DNA from: Sphingomonas sp. SUN039
GTDB taxonomy: Bacteria > Pseudomonadota > Alphaproteobacteria > Sphingomonadales > Sphingomonadaceae
DNA length: 64,000 nucleotides
Assembly: GCF_024758725.1 (NCBI RefSeq)
Contig: NZ_CP096972.1
Span: forward strand, 602,001 to 666,000
Direction of reading: 5' to 3'
Under the pieces are notes generated by a model. That model worked only from the letters and a program-made list of their open reading frames with translations, did not search any database and had not been told where the DNA came from. Both the position numbers and the translations under genes were made by a program. Shown one piece after another: positions 10,185-18,200 of this stretch (its first letter is position 1; every line of letters begins with the position of its first letter).

Positions 10185-10742
10185 ATGACCAAGGCACAGG
10201 CACGCAGCGCAGCGAAGGACCGGCGACAGGCGTTCGTCGCCGCGCTGACGCCGGCCGAACGCTGTGTCGCCGCCGTCATGCTTGCCGAACGGGTCGAGAT
10301 GCAGCTGGGCGATGCGCGCACCGTCGCCCTCTACCTGCCGATCGGGTCCGAGATCGATACGTTGCCGGTTATCGAGCGCCTCGAACGGCGCGGACTGGCC
10401 ATTGCGCTGCCGCATGTGACGTCACGCCGGAGCGTCATGCGGTTTCTGGCATGGACGCCGGGCGATCCACTGCCTGCGGGACCGATGGGACTACGGCAAC
10501 CCGCCATCGATGCGCACGAACTTGTGCCGGACCTGATCCTGACGCCGCTGCTCGCGTTTGATGCGCGGCTGCACCGGCTCGGCTATGGCGCAGGGTTCTA
10601 CGACCGGGCATTTGCGGCGCTCCCGCAAGCGCGGCGGATCGGCCTTGCGTGGAGCGTGCAGCAGGTGGCGGCAATTGCCGAGGAAAGCTGGGACGTGCCG
10701 TTGCACGGCGTCGCGACCGAAACGGACTGGATCGAAACATGA
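10185..10742 (+). CDS. 5-formyltetrahydrofolate cyclo-ligase
   Basis: Enzyme converting 5-formyl-THF and ATP to 5,10-methenyl-THF (MTHFS family, PF01812), 185 aa from ATG 10185. Supporting motifs are an early basic segment (KAQARSAAKDRRQAF), VALYLPIGSEIDTLPVIERL, the substrate-site stretch LVPDLILTPLLAFDARLHRL, and the signature GYGAGFYDRAFAAL. The frame continues 22 codons upstream into the 6S RNA region, which I exclude. Its stop overlaps the next ATG. Confidence 0.93.
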   Translation: MTKAQARSAAKDRRQAFVAALTPAERCVAAVMLAERVEMQLGDARTVALYLPIGSEIDTLPVIERLERRGLAIALPHVTSRRSVMRFLAWTPGDPLPAGPMGLRQPAIDAHELVPDLILTPLLAFDARLHRLGYGAGFYDRAFAALPQARRIGLAWSVQQVAAIAEESWDVPLHGVATETDWIET

Positions 10743-10936
10743 GTACGCCGTCGATCCGCAAGCCATTGGGCGTGCTGTTTATTCTGGCGATTGTCGTGAT
10801 GTGGGCGGCGGTTGTGATTTCTGCTTCGCCGTGGATCGGGCGGGCGTGGTGGCCGGTGCAGACGGTGGTGTATCTGGTGGCGGGGATTGTGTGGATTTTG
10901 CCGTTGAAACCGGTGCTGAGGTGGATGGAGCGCTGA
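10739..10936 (+). CDS. DUF2842 family small membrane protein
   Basis: A 65-residue protein with two hydrophobic segments, LGVLFILAIVVMWAAVVIS and VQTVVYLVAGIVWILPLKPV, ending with a basic tail LRWMER. Length, two-helix layout and the IRKPLGVL start match the alphaproteobacterial DUF2842 family of unknown function. Its ATG overlaps the stop of the cyclo-ligase gene (ATGA), so it is co-translated with it. Confidence 0.8.
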   Translation: MSTPSIRKPLGVLFILAIVVMWAAVVISASPWIGRAWWPVQTVVYLVAGIVWILPLKPVLRWMER

Positions 10937-10945
10937 CGCGCACAC

Positions 10946-11085
10946 GATTTAGCGGAGCTAAATCGGCACGCGGCAAGCTCGGACGGCCTTGGCGAAGCAA
11001 AGGACCGACGGCGCGGCTTTGCCGCGCCGGGCCTTTCGAGATCGAGATATTTATGCTCTGCGCCGTCAGTCGCGGCAAAGCCGCG
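10946..11085. repeat. Three short palindromes after the DUF2842 gene
   Basis: Three perfect small hairpins with 3-nt loops follow each other: GATTTAGC/GCTAAATC (10946-10964), GGCGCGGC/GCCGCGCC (11010-11028) and CGCGGC/GCCGCG (11071-11085). The second and third share the core GCGGC(TTT or AAA)GCCGC in opposite orientation. They look like REP-type intergenic palindromes. No open frame here looks like a gene. Confidence 0.6.
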
Positions 11086-11129
11086 CCTTGTGGCGCTGCT
11101 TTCCGCGCTGGCCGGGCTTGGGCGGGGCC

Positions 11130-11148
11130 AAAATAGCTTCGCTATTTT
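11130..11148. terminator. Bidirectional terminator-like hairpin between the DUF2842 gene and tRNA-Asp
   Basis: AAAATAGC and GCTATTTT form a perfect 8-bp stem with a TTC loop. The stem reads into TTTT on both strands, and the two converging units (DUF2842 gene rightward, tRNA-Asp leftward) end on either side. That placement fits a shared intrinsic terminator, although the stem is AT-rich and the T-run belongs to the stem. Confidence 0.5.
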
Positions 11149-11166
11149 GCGTCGCGCCCTGCGCCG

Positions 11167-11243
<77 letters not shown>

Positions 11244-11341
11244 TCTCGGACAGCGAGGCGCGGCGGATAGGCGAGGGTCCGAAAGCTGTCAAGGCTGGCG
11301 GAATTTCCTGCAATCGATTTCAATTCATCCCGGTGTACCAC

Positions 11342-11406
11342 CCGGTTAATTGTCAACAAATGCGATTTTCTGCGGTTTTCTGCGGCCCTTGCCGGACATT
11401 AACCGG
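11342..11406. promoter_or_regulatory. Inverted repeat enclosing a tandem repeat upstream of the DUF11 cluster
   Basis: CCGGTTAAT (11342-11350) and ATTAACCGG (11398-11406) are perfect 9-bp inverted arms 47 bp apart. Between them lies an exact tandem duplication of TTTTCTGCGG (11366-11375 and 11376-11385). The block ends 50 bp before the first cluster ATG. Arms this far apart with a phased repeat inside are more like a looping operator or activator site than a terminator; function is inferred from position. Confidence 0.45.
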
Positions 11407-11456
11407 ATGTTTGCTCATTTCGCCGATGAAGCCCCCTGCAATCAATGGGGTCTTGT

Positions 11457-12455
11457 ATGTCCGCGAACAGTATTTCGATCGTCGATCGCCGTCTGGCGAG
11501 CCTTGCCGCGCTCGGCTTTGCCATGGCCATTTCGGTCCCGGCGCACGCCACCGGTACGACGGCGGGAACCACGATCAGCAACACGGCATCGGCGACCTAC
11601 ACCGACCCGACGGGTAATCCGGTCACCATTCCCTCCAACACCGTCAACATCCGCGTCGACGAGGTTCTGAATGTGACCGTCGCGACCGCCGAATCGGGCG
11701 ATGTCGCGGCGCTGCCGGGCTCGACCAATCAGGTTGTGCGCTACACCGTCACCAATACCGGCAACGGCAGCGAGGCATTCCGCCTGTCACCGATTACCGC
11801 GATCGGTGGCGACAATTTCGATCCGGCGGCGACGTCGATCGTGCTCGATACCAACGGCAACGGCGTGTACGATCCCGGTGTCGATACCGTTTATTCGGCG
11901 GGTTCGAACGATCCTGTCCTGGCCCCCGATACCTCGATCCGCGTCTTCATCCTGTCGACGGTGCCAGGTTCGGCAACCGACGGGCAGCGCGGCCAGATCG
12001 ACCTGACGGCAACCGCAGCGACCGGCAGCGGGCCTGCGGGCACGACCTTTGCCGGACAGGGTGCAGGCGGCGGCGATGCGGTAGTCGGCACCACGACGGC
12101 TGTCGGTCGCGACCGTAACTTCTTCGTCATCAGCGCCGCAACCGTGGCACTGGCCAAGAGCGCCACCGTCCTCGACCCGTTCGGCGGCAGCAAATCGGTT
12201 CCGGGGTCGATCATCACCTACACGCTGGTCGCAACCGTCAGCGGGTCGGGCACGATCGCCAATCTGGCCGTGGGCGATCCGGTTCCGGCGGCCACGACCT
12301 ATCAACCGACGAGCATCACCGCAGAGGGCGCGCCGATCAGCGACGCGACCGACGGCGATGCGGGCGAATTCGCCGGCAACCGCGTTGCGGTCCGCTTCGG
12401 CAGCGTCGCGGGCGGCCAGACGCGCACTGTCACCTTCAAAGTCAGGATCAACTGA
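11457..12455 (+). CDS. Exported DUF11-like surface protein, first gene of the cluster
   Basis: A 332-residue secreted protein. The signal peptide is clear (LASLAALGFAMAISVPAHA, cleavage before TGTT). The mature start TGTTAGTTISNTASATY with a following SNTVNIRV element is shared in form by the other large cluster members. Two DUF11-type beta-sandwich segments can be seen (VVRYTVTNTGNGSEAF and ITYTLVATVSGSGTI). A VLDTNGNGVYDPGVD stretch resembles a calcium-binding DxNxNG loop. ATG 11457 has GGGG about 7 nt upstream and is preferred over the in-frame ATG four codons earlier. The stop is 5 bp before the next gene. Specific function unknown. Confidence 0.8.
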   Translation: MSANSISIVDRRLASLAALGFAMAISVPAHATGTTAGTTISNTASATYTDPTGNPVTIPSNTVNIRVDEVLNVTVATAESGDVAALPGSTNQVVRYTVTNTGNGSEAFRLSPITAIGGDNFDPAATSIVLDTNGNGVYDPGVDTVYSAGSNDPVLAPDTSIRVFILSTVPGSATDGQRGQIDLTATAATGSGPAGTTFAGQGAGGGDAVVGTTTAVGRDRNFFVISAATVALAKSATVLDPFGGSKSVPGSIITYTLVATVSGSGTIANLAVGDPVPAATTYQPTSITAEGAPISDATDGDAGEFAGNRVAVRFGSVAGGQTRTVTFKVRIN

Positions 12456-12460
12456 GGACC

Positions 12461-12928
12461 ATGAACATGTTTCGCGCACTCACCGCTCTCGCCCTGATCG
12501 CGTCGCCGGTTGCGGCCTATGCCGCCAACGAAGTCGCTGTCGTCAGCGAGATGTTCGTCGAGAAGACGGTCGTCCAGGCCGGCAAGCCGAAAATCGTGCT
12601 GGTCAAGCAGAAGTCAGGCCCCCCGGGCACGAAGCTGGTGTTCACGCACAGCTATCGCAACGGCGGCAAGGCACCGGCGACCAATTTCGCGATGACCAAC
12701 CCGATCCCGTCGGGCGTCGAGTACACTGGCAGCGACGACGCGATCGCCGTGGTTTCGGTCGATGGCGGCAAGAGCTTCGGCCCGCTGGCCCTCGCCAAGT
12801 TCCGTGCGGCGGACGGCACGGTCCGCGCTGCCCGTCCCGAGGATGTCACGCATGTCCGTTGGGCATTGAAAGCCCCGATTCCGGTCGGTGGCAGTGGCAA
12901 GTTCAGTTTCAAAGGCACTGTAAAGTAA
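12461..12928 (+). CDS. Small exported DUF11-like protein
   Basis: A 155-residue protein with signal peptide MNMFRALTALALIASPVAAYA and a single beta-rich domain (KLVFTHSYRNGGKAPATNF, then IPSGVEYTG) resembling one DUF11/conserved-repeat module, ending GSGKFSFKGTVK. It sits between larger relatives. The first gene ends TGAGGACCATG, which supplies GAGG as a ribosome binding site for this ATG. It lacks the GTTAG..I.NTA N-terminal element of the larger members, so it may be a chaperone, adaptor or minor subunit; this is inference. Confidence 0.75.
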   Translation: MNMFRALTALALIASPVAAYAANEVAVVSEMFVEKTVVQAGKPKIVLVKQKSGPPGTKLVFTHSYRNGGKAPATNFAMTNPIPSGVEYTGSDDAIAVVSVDGGKSFGPLALAKFRAADGTVRAARPEDVTHVRWALKAPIPVGGSGKFSFKGTVK

Positions 12929-12945
12929 CAGCTTATCCGCTTTTT

Positions 12946-12972
12946 CGATGCCGGCGGGTGGGGATGGCATCG
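12946..12972 (+). promoter_or_regulatory. Intergenic hairpin 1 of the DUF11 cluster
   Basis: CGATGCC (12946-12952) and GGCATCG (12966-12972) form a perfect 7-bp stem with a 13-nt loop, 18 bp after the stop of the 155-aa gene and 31 bp before the next ATG. No T-run follows, so an intrinsic terminator is unlikely. Processing, attenuation or transcript stability are possible roles. Confidence 0.5.
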
Positions 12973-13003
12973 ATCGAACGACCAGGAAGAATGGATTAGG
13001 ATC

Positions 13004-14080
13004 ATGACGAACAAAGTGAAACTGCTGGCGGTATCCAGCTTCATTGCGGTGGCGGCCCTGTCGGCTGTGCCTGCCTATGCGGCGGGTACGACGGCGGGTT
13101 CGTCGATCAACAACACGGCGACTGTCGGCTATTCGGTCGGCGGCGTGGCGCAGACGGCAGTGTCGTCGAACACGGCGACGTTCGTAGTCGACCGCAAGAT
13201 CAGCATGACGCTGACCGAGCCGGGCAATGCCACGACCAGCGTCGCGCCAGGGTCGAGCAATCAGGTGACAACCTTCCTGCTGACCAACACGTCGAACGCG
13301 GCGCTCGATTTCGGTCTGGCGCTTGCCCAGCCGGCGGGCGGCACGGCGGCCCACGGCGGCACGGACAATTTCGACGTTACTGCGCCGACCTACTGGATCA
13401 ACACCGGGCCCAGCGTTGGCAGTGCGACCTATGACCCGGCGAATTCGGTGCAGGTCACCTATATCGACGAGCTGGCCGCCGATGCGACCAAGTACATCTT
13501 CGTCCTCGCCAACGTGCCCGGCGCACGAGTCAATGGCGACGTTGCGGGTGTGACGCTCACAGCGCAGGCGCGCGACAGCGGCACGGCGGGCACGCAGGGT
13601 GCGGTGTCGGGTGAAACCGCCGGTGCCAATACCGCCGGTATGGACACGGTGTTCGCCGATGCGGCGGGCGCGACCGATGCGGTGCGCGACGGCCAGATTT
13701 CGGCGCGCGACGATTACACCGTTTCGGCGGCGCTTCTGACGGTCAACAAGACGAGCAAGATCATCTCCGATCCGCTCAACGGCACGACCAACCCGAAGAT
13801 GATCCCGGGCGCGACCGTCGAATATTGCATCCAGGTGGCCAATGGTGCCGGCGGTGCGACCGCGACCGCGCCGACGATCACCGACATCGTGCCGGCGCAG
13901 ACGACCTATGACGCGACGTTCGGCATCAAGCTGAACGGCACCGTCACAGCGGGCGTGTGCAACGCCGACGGCACGACCGGCGGCTCGTACAACGCGGGCA
14001 CGACCACCGTGTCGGGCACGCTCAACAACATCGCGGGTGGTTCGACCAGCGCGCTCTACTTCCGCGTGACGATCAACTGA
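13004..14080 (+). CDS. Exported DUF11-like surface protein, paralog A
   Basis: A 358-residue secreted protein with signal peptide ending VPAYA before AGTTAGSSINNTATVGY. It is beta-rich and Thr/Ala/Gly-rich, with DUF11-like segments (NQVTTFLLTNTSNAALDF and PGATVEYCIQVANGAGG) and a C-terminal strand ALYFRVTIN. The only two mature-chain cysteines, in EYCIQ and GVCNADG, are conserved in the next gene and could form a disulfide. Most of the protein is nearly identical to the following gene, so the two arose by recent duplication. No adhesion or enzymatic motif is recognised. Confidence 0.82.
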   Translation: MTNKVKLLAVSSFIAVAALSAVPAYAAGTTAGSSINNTATVGYSVGGVAQTAVSSNTATFVVDRKISMTLTEPGNATTSVAPGSSNQVTTFLLTNTSNAALDFGLALAQPAGGTAAHGGTDNFDVTAPTYWINTGPSVGSATYDPANSVQVTYIDELAADATKYIFVLANVPGARVNGDVAGVTLTAQARDSGTAGTQGAVSGETAGANTAGMDTVFADAAGATDAVRDGQISARDDYTVSAALLTVNKTSKIISDPLNGTTNPKMIPGATVEYCIQVANGAGGATATAPTITDIVPAQTTYDATFGIKLNGTVTAGVCNADGTTGGSYNAGTTTVSGTLNNIAGGSTSALYFRVTIN

Positions 14081-14087
14081 TGCGGGG

Positions 14088-14121
14088 GCGGGCCGGAGCG
14101 TTGGGGAACGCGCCGGCCCGC
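14088..14121 (+). promoter_or_regulatory. Intergenic hairpin 2 of the DUF11 cluster
   Basis: GCGGGCCGG (14088-14096) pairs with CCGGCCCGC (14113-14121). An inner GCGTT/AACGC extends the stem after one A/G mismatch around a GGGG loop. It is a strong GC-rich hairpin 7 bp after the stop of paralog A, without a following T-run. Confidence 0.6.
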
Positions 14122-14162
14122 ATGCTGCCCGAAGGCGGCGACGTTAATTCCGGGGACCAGAC

Positions 14163-15236
14163 ATGACACTTCGTTCGACCTTCGTGAGCGCCGGGGCACT
14201 GGCCGCCGCGCTCCTCGCCGCCACACCGGCTTTTGCCGCGGGCACAACGGCGGGTTCGTCGATCAACAACACCGCCACGCTCAACTATTCGGTTGGTGGC
14301 GTGGCGCAGACGGCGGTGTCATCGAACACGGCGACGTTCGTGGTCGATCGCAAGATCAGCATGACGCTGACCGAGCCGGGCAATGCCACGACCAGCGTGT
14401 CTCCGGGCGCGGTGAACCAGGTTACGACCTTCCTGTTGACCAACACGTCGAACGCGGCGCTCGATTTCGGCCTGGCGCTTGCCCAGCCGGCCGGTGGTAC
14501 GGCGGCGCACGGCGGCACGGACAATTTCGACGTTACGGTGCCGACCTTCTGGATCAATACCGGTCCGAGCGTCGGCAGCGCGACCTATGACCCGGCAAAC
14601 TCGACGCCTGTCACCTATATCGACGAGCTCGCAGCCGACGCGACCAAGTATATTTTCGTCCTTGCAACGGTGCCGATCACCCGGGTCAGCGGCGATGTCG
14701 CCGGTGTCACCCTGACAGCACAGGCGCGCGCAAGCGGCACTGCAGGGACGCAGGGTGCCGTGGTGACCGAGACAGCCGGTGCGAACACGGCCGCGATGGA
14801 TACGGTGTTCGCCGATGCGGCGGGCGCGACCGATGCGGCGCGCGACGGCCAGATCTCGGCGCGTGACGATTACACCGTTTCGGCGGCAACTTTGACGATT
14901 ACGAAAACCAGCAAGGTTATCTCCGATCCGCAGAACGGGACGACAAATCCCAAGCTGATTCCGGGGGCCGTGGTGGAATATTGCATTCAGGTCGCCAATG
15001 CGGCGGGTGGCGCAACCGCGCAGGCACCGTCGGTCAGCGACGTCGTACCGGCGCAAACCACCTATGATGCTACCTTCGGGATCAAGCTCAATGGCACGGT
15101 CACGGCTGGCGTCTGCAACGCCGATGGGACGACCGGCGGCACCTACACAGCGGGCACCACCACGGTGTCGGGCACACTGAGCGATGTCGCCGCAGGCGCG
15201 ACGCGCACCCTCTACTTCCGCGCAACGATCAACTGA
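14163..15236 (+). CDS. Exported DUF11-like surface protein, paralog B
   Basis: A 357-residue tandem duplicate of the preceding gene. The signal peptide differs (LAAALLAATPAFA), but the mature start AGTTAGSSINNTATLNY, the block GGVAQTAVSSNTATFVVDRK, the two cysteines and the C-terminal LYFRATIN are conserved. Differences cluster in the signal peptide and in short loops (for example VPITRVSGD against VPGARVNGD). Divergent signals with conserved mature chains suggest selection on the exported domain. It is followed by a hairpin and then the giant outer-membrane gene. Confidence 0.82.
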   Translation: MTLRSTFVSAGALAAALLAATPAFAAGTTAGSSINNTATLNYSVGGVAQTAVSSNTATFVVDRKISMTLTEPGNATTSVSPGAVNQVTTFLLTNTSNAALDFGLALAQPAGGTAAHGGTDNFDVTVPTFWINTGPSVGSATYDPANSTPVTYIDELAADATKYIFVLATVPITRVSGDVAGVTLTAQARASGTAGTQGAVVTETAGANTAAMDTVFADAAGATDAARDGQISARDDYTVSAATLTITKTSKVISDPQNGTTNPKLIPGAVVEYCIQVANAAGGATAQAPSVSDVVPAQTTYDATFGIKLNGTVTAGVCNADGTTGGTYTAGTTTVSGTLSDVAAGATRTLYFRATIN

Positions 15237-15246
15237 GGACGACAAA

Positions 15247-15275
15247 GGGCGGCGGTCGAAGTTGGACCGCCGCCC
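15247..15275 (+). promoter_or_regulatory. Intergenic hairpin 3 of the DUF11 cluster
   Basis: GGGCGGCGGTC (15247-15257) and GACCGCCGCCC (15265-15275) form a perfect 11-bp stem with loop GAAGTTG, 10 bp after the stop of paralog B and 13 bp before the ATG of the giant gene. Such a stable stem next to the start could limit translation of the downstream gene or protect upstream mRNA. There is no T-run for termination; an A-run precedes the ATG. Confidence 0.6.
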
Positions 15276-15288
15276 GCCAGAAAAAAAC

Positions 15289-18200
15289 ATGCGTACCGGG
15301 CTTAACCATATCAGGACGGTTTTCTCCGCCGTCGCCGCCCTCGCCACCCTGTCGGCGGGAACGGACCTGCGCGCCCAGAATACGACGATCAGCAACACCG
15401 CGACCGTCCAGTGGCAGGCCGGGTCCAGCACCGTGGTCCGCAATTCGAACCGCGTCGATATCATCGTCGGATCGACGCCGACGCCCGTGCTGTCGCTGTC
15501 CACTTTCCAGTTTTCCGGCGATCCGAACGCCGAACGCCTGACGGTGCCCGAGACGATCTGTCGCGGCACCGGCGGCGAAATCCCCGTCACCTTGACCGGA
15601 GCCTTTGCGAGCACCCCGCTCGATCCAGCGTCCGTCGAGCGCACCATGCGCATCCGGGCGGGCGAGCCGCTGGTTGTCGGCATCACGTCGTCCGCCGACA
15701 ACCGCGATGTCGATGCCGTGGATACCATGACGGTCGTGCTGGCAACGCCCGCAGGCGACGCCGAGACCGTCATCCTGCGTGAAACCGGTGCGAATACCGG
15801 CTATTTTGCCGGCATGATACGAACCGTTGCGGTTCCTCCCGATCCGGTTCGCGGCGATTGCCAATTGTCGGTGCGTCCGGGCGACTCGCTGACCTTGTCC
15901 ACCAGCCGTGAAAACGGATCGCTGGTGGCGTCGTCGCCCGTCGAAGTCCTGATCGACCCGTTCGGCATTGCATTCGACAGCGGCGACGGTGCGCCTGTGC
16001 AGGGCGTCCAGGTTACGCTGATCAACGCCGACACCGGCCAGCCGGCGATCGTCTTCGGCGACGATGCGGTGTCGCGCTTCCCTTCGACGTTGCTCACCGG
16101 ATCGACCGTTACCGATGCAAGCGGGCTCGTTTATCGCTTCCCGATCGGCGACTATCGCTTCCCGTTCGTTGCCCCCGGGCGCTACCGCCTCGTCGTCGGG
16201 CCGCCCTCGCCCTATACCGCGCCGTCGCTGTCGACGCCGGCCGAACTCGCCAACCTGCGCCGCCCCGATGGCGAACCCTATGCGGTCGTTGCCGGGTCGT
16301 ACGGCGGCATCTTCGTGCTCAACGATCCACAGCCGGTCCGGATCGACATTCCGCTCGACCGGCCGGGTGCCGCGCTGGCGATTCGCAAGACGGCGTCTCA
16401 AGCGGTCGTCGTCCCCGGCGACGGCGTGCAATACAAGGTTATCGTGACCAACGGCGACGCGGCGCGCGCGACGGGCGCGATCACGATTACCGACTTCCTG
16501 CCCGACACGATGCGCCTGTCGCCGCAATCGGTTCGCTACAATGGTATTCGTGCAGCCTATACGGTTAGTACTGACGGCAAACGTCTGTCGGTGCCGGTCG
16601 GCAGCCTTGCCGCGCGCGCTTCGGGCACCTTGACCTATCTTCTGGAAGTGCGTCCAGACGCGCCATCGGGCCAGACGATGAACCGGGCGCAGGCGACCGA
16701 CAGCCGTGGCACGACCAGTGCGGTTGCCGATGCGATGGTCCGCATTGCGCGCGACGGCATCGGCGACCGGCTAACCATCATCGGTCGCGTCACCGACGGC
16801 GGCTGTGCGGTCGATCCGAACGCCGCCAACGGCGTCGCCGGGGTGCGTGTGATGCTGGAGGACGGCAGCTATGCCGTCACCGACATCGACGGGCGCTATC
16901 ATTTCGAGGGCGTCCTGCCCGGCACGCACGTCGTCCAGATCGATCCCTCGACACTCGGCCCCAATCTGGTGCCGTCCGATTGCGCCGAGAACGCACGCAG
17001 CGCGGGCAGCGCGATCTCGCGCTTCGTGACCGGGCAGGGCGGCGTGCTGCTCCGCGCCGATTTCCGTGCCAAGTCGGGCCTCAATACCGCGCTGCCACAA
17101 GGCAAAGCCGCCGCGCGGGCCAAGCCGGTCAGCGACCCCGAAGCCGCCGGTGCCAACCGTGACTGGGTGTCGGGCGAGGCGCCGGGCGTGGGTTGGGTCT
17201 TCCCAGCGCCCGACCATAATCCGCGTACCAAGGCGATCCGCGTCGCAATCAAGCATCTGCCCGGCCAGACCGTGGCGCTGTCGGTCGACGGCAAGCCCGC
17301 CAACCCGCTGTCGTTCGACGGCGACCGCAAGTCGGGCGACGGCCAGGTGCTCGTCAGCCTGTGGCGCGCGATCGACATCGGCGACCGCGACACGGTGCTC
17401 AGCGCCGTCGTCACCAACGCCGACGGCAGTGTCGCCGAGCGCCTGACCCGCACTGTCCATTATTCGCCCGCTGCGATGTACGCCGAATTCGTCCGCGAAA
17501 AATCGGTGCTCGTCGCCGATGGCGTGACGCGCCCGGTCATCGCGATCCGCCTGACCGACCGCGACGGAAAGCCCGTCCACCACGGCATCACGGGCGATTT
17601 CAGCGTCCCCGCGCCCTATGCCGCCGCCGTCGAGGTCGATGCCCAAGCCGCGCGCCAGCTCGCCGGTCTCGAACGTGCCCGTCCCGTCTATCAGGTGATG
17701 GGCGAAGAGGGCATGGCCTATATCGAGCTCGAGGCGACGACCGCTTCGGGTGCGCTGACCGTCACTCTGCCGTTCCGCGACGGCCAGATCACGCGCGCGC
17801 AAAAAATCGACCTGTGGCTCGATCCGGGCAATCGCCCCTGGACGCTCGTCGGCTTGGCCGAGGGCACGATCGGGTTCAACAGCGTCGAACGCCAGCTGCA
17901 GGATCTCCCCGCGAACAGCCGCGAGTGGCTGACCTCGGGTCGCCTCGCGCTCTATGCCAAGGGCCGCATCCTCGGCAAATGGCTGATGACGCTGGCGTAT
18001 GACAGCGCGAAGAAGGGCGACGATGCCCGTTTCGGCGGCGTCATCGACCCGACGTCGTACTACACGATCTACGCCGACCGCAGCGAGCGCCGCTACGACG
18101 CCACCTCGGTCCGCAAGCTGTACCTGAAGCTCGAGCGCCCGCAGTTCTACGCGCTGTTCGGCGATTACCAGACCGACCTCAGCGATACGCAGCTGACGCG

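Noticed and set aside
14319-15773. 484-codon minus-strand frame opposite paralog B and the start of the giant gene
   Set aside because: Arises from third-position GC bias; it crosses a hairpin and two gene boundaries and has no recognisable features.
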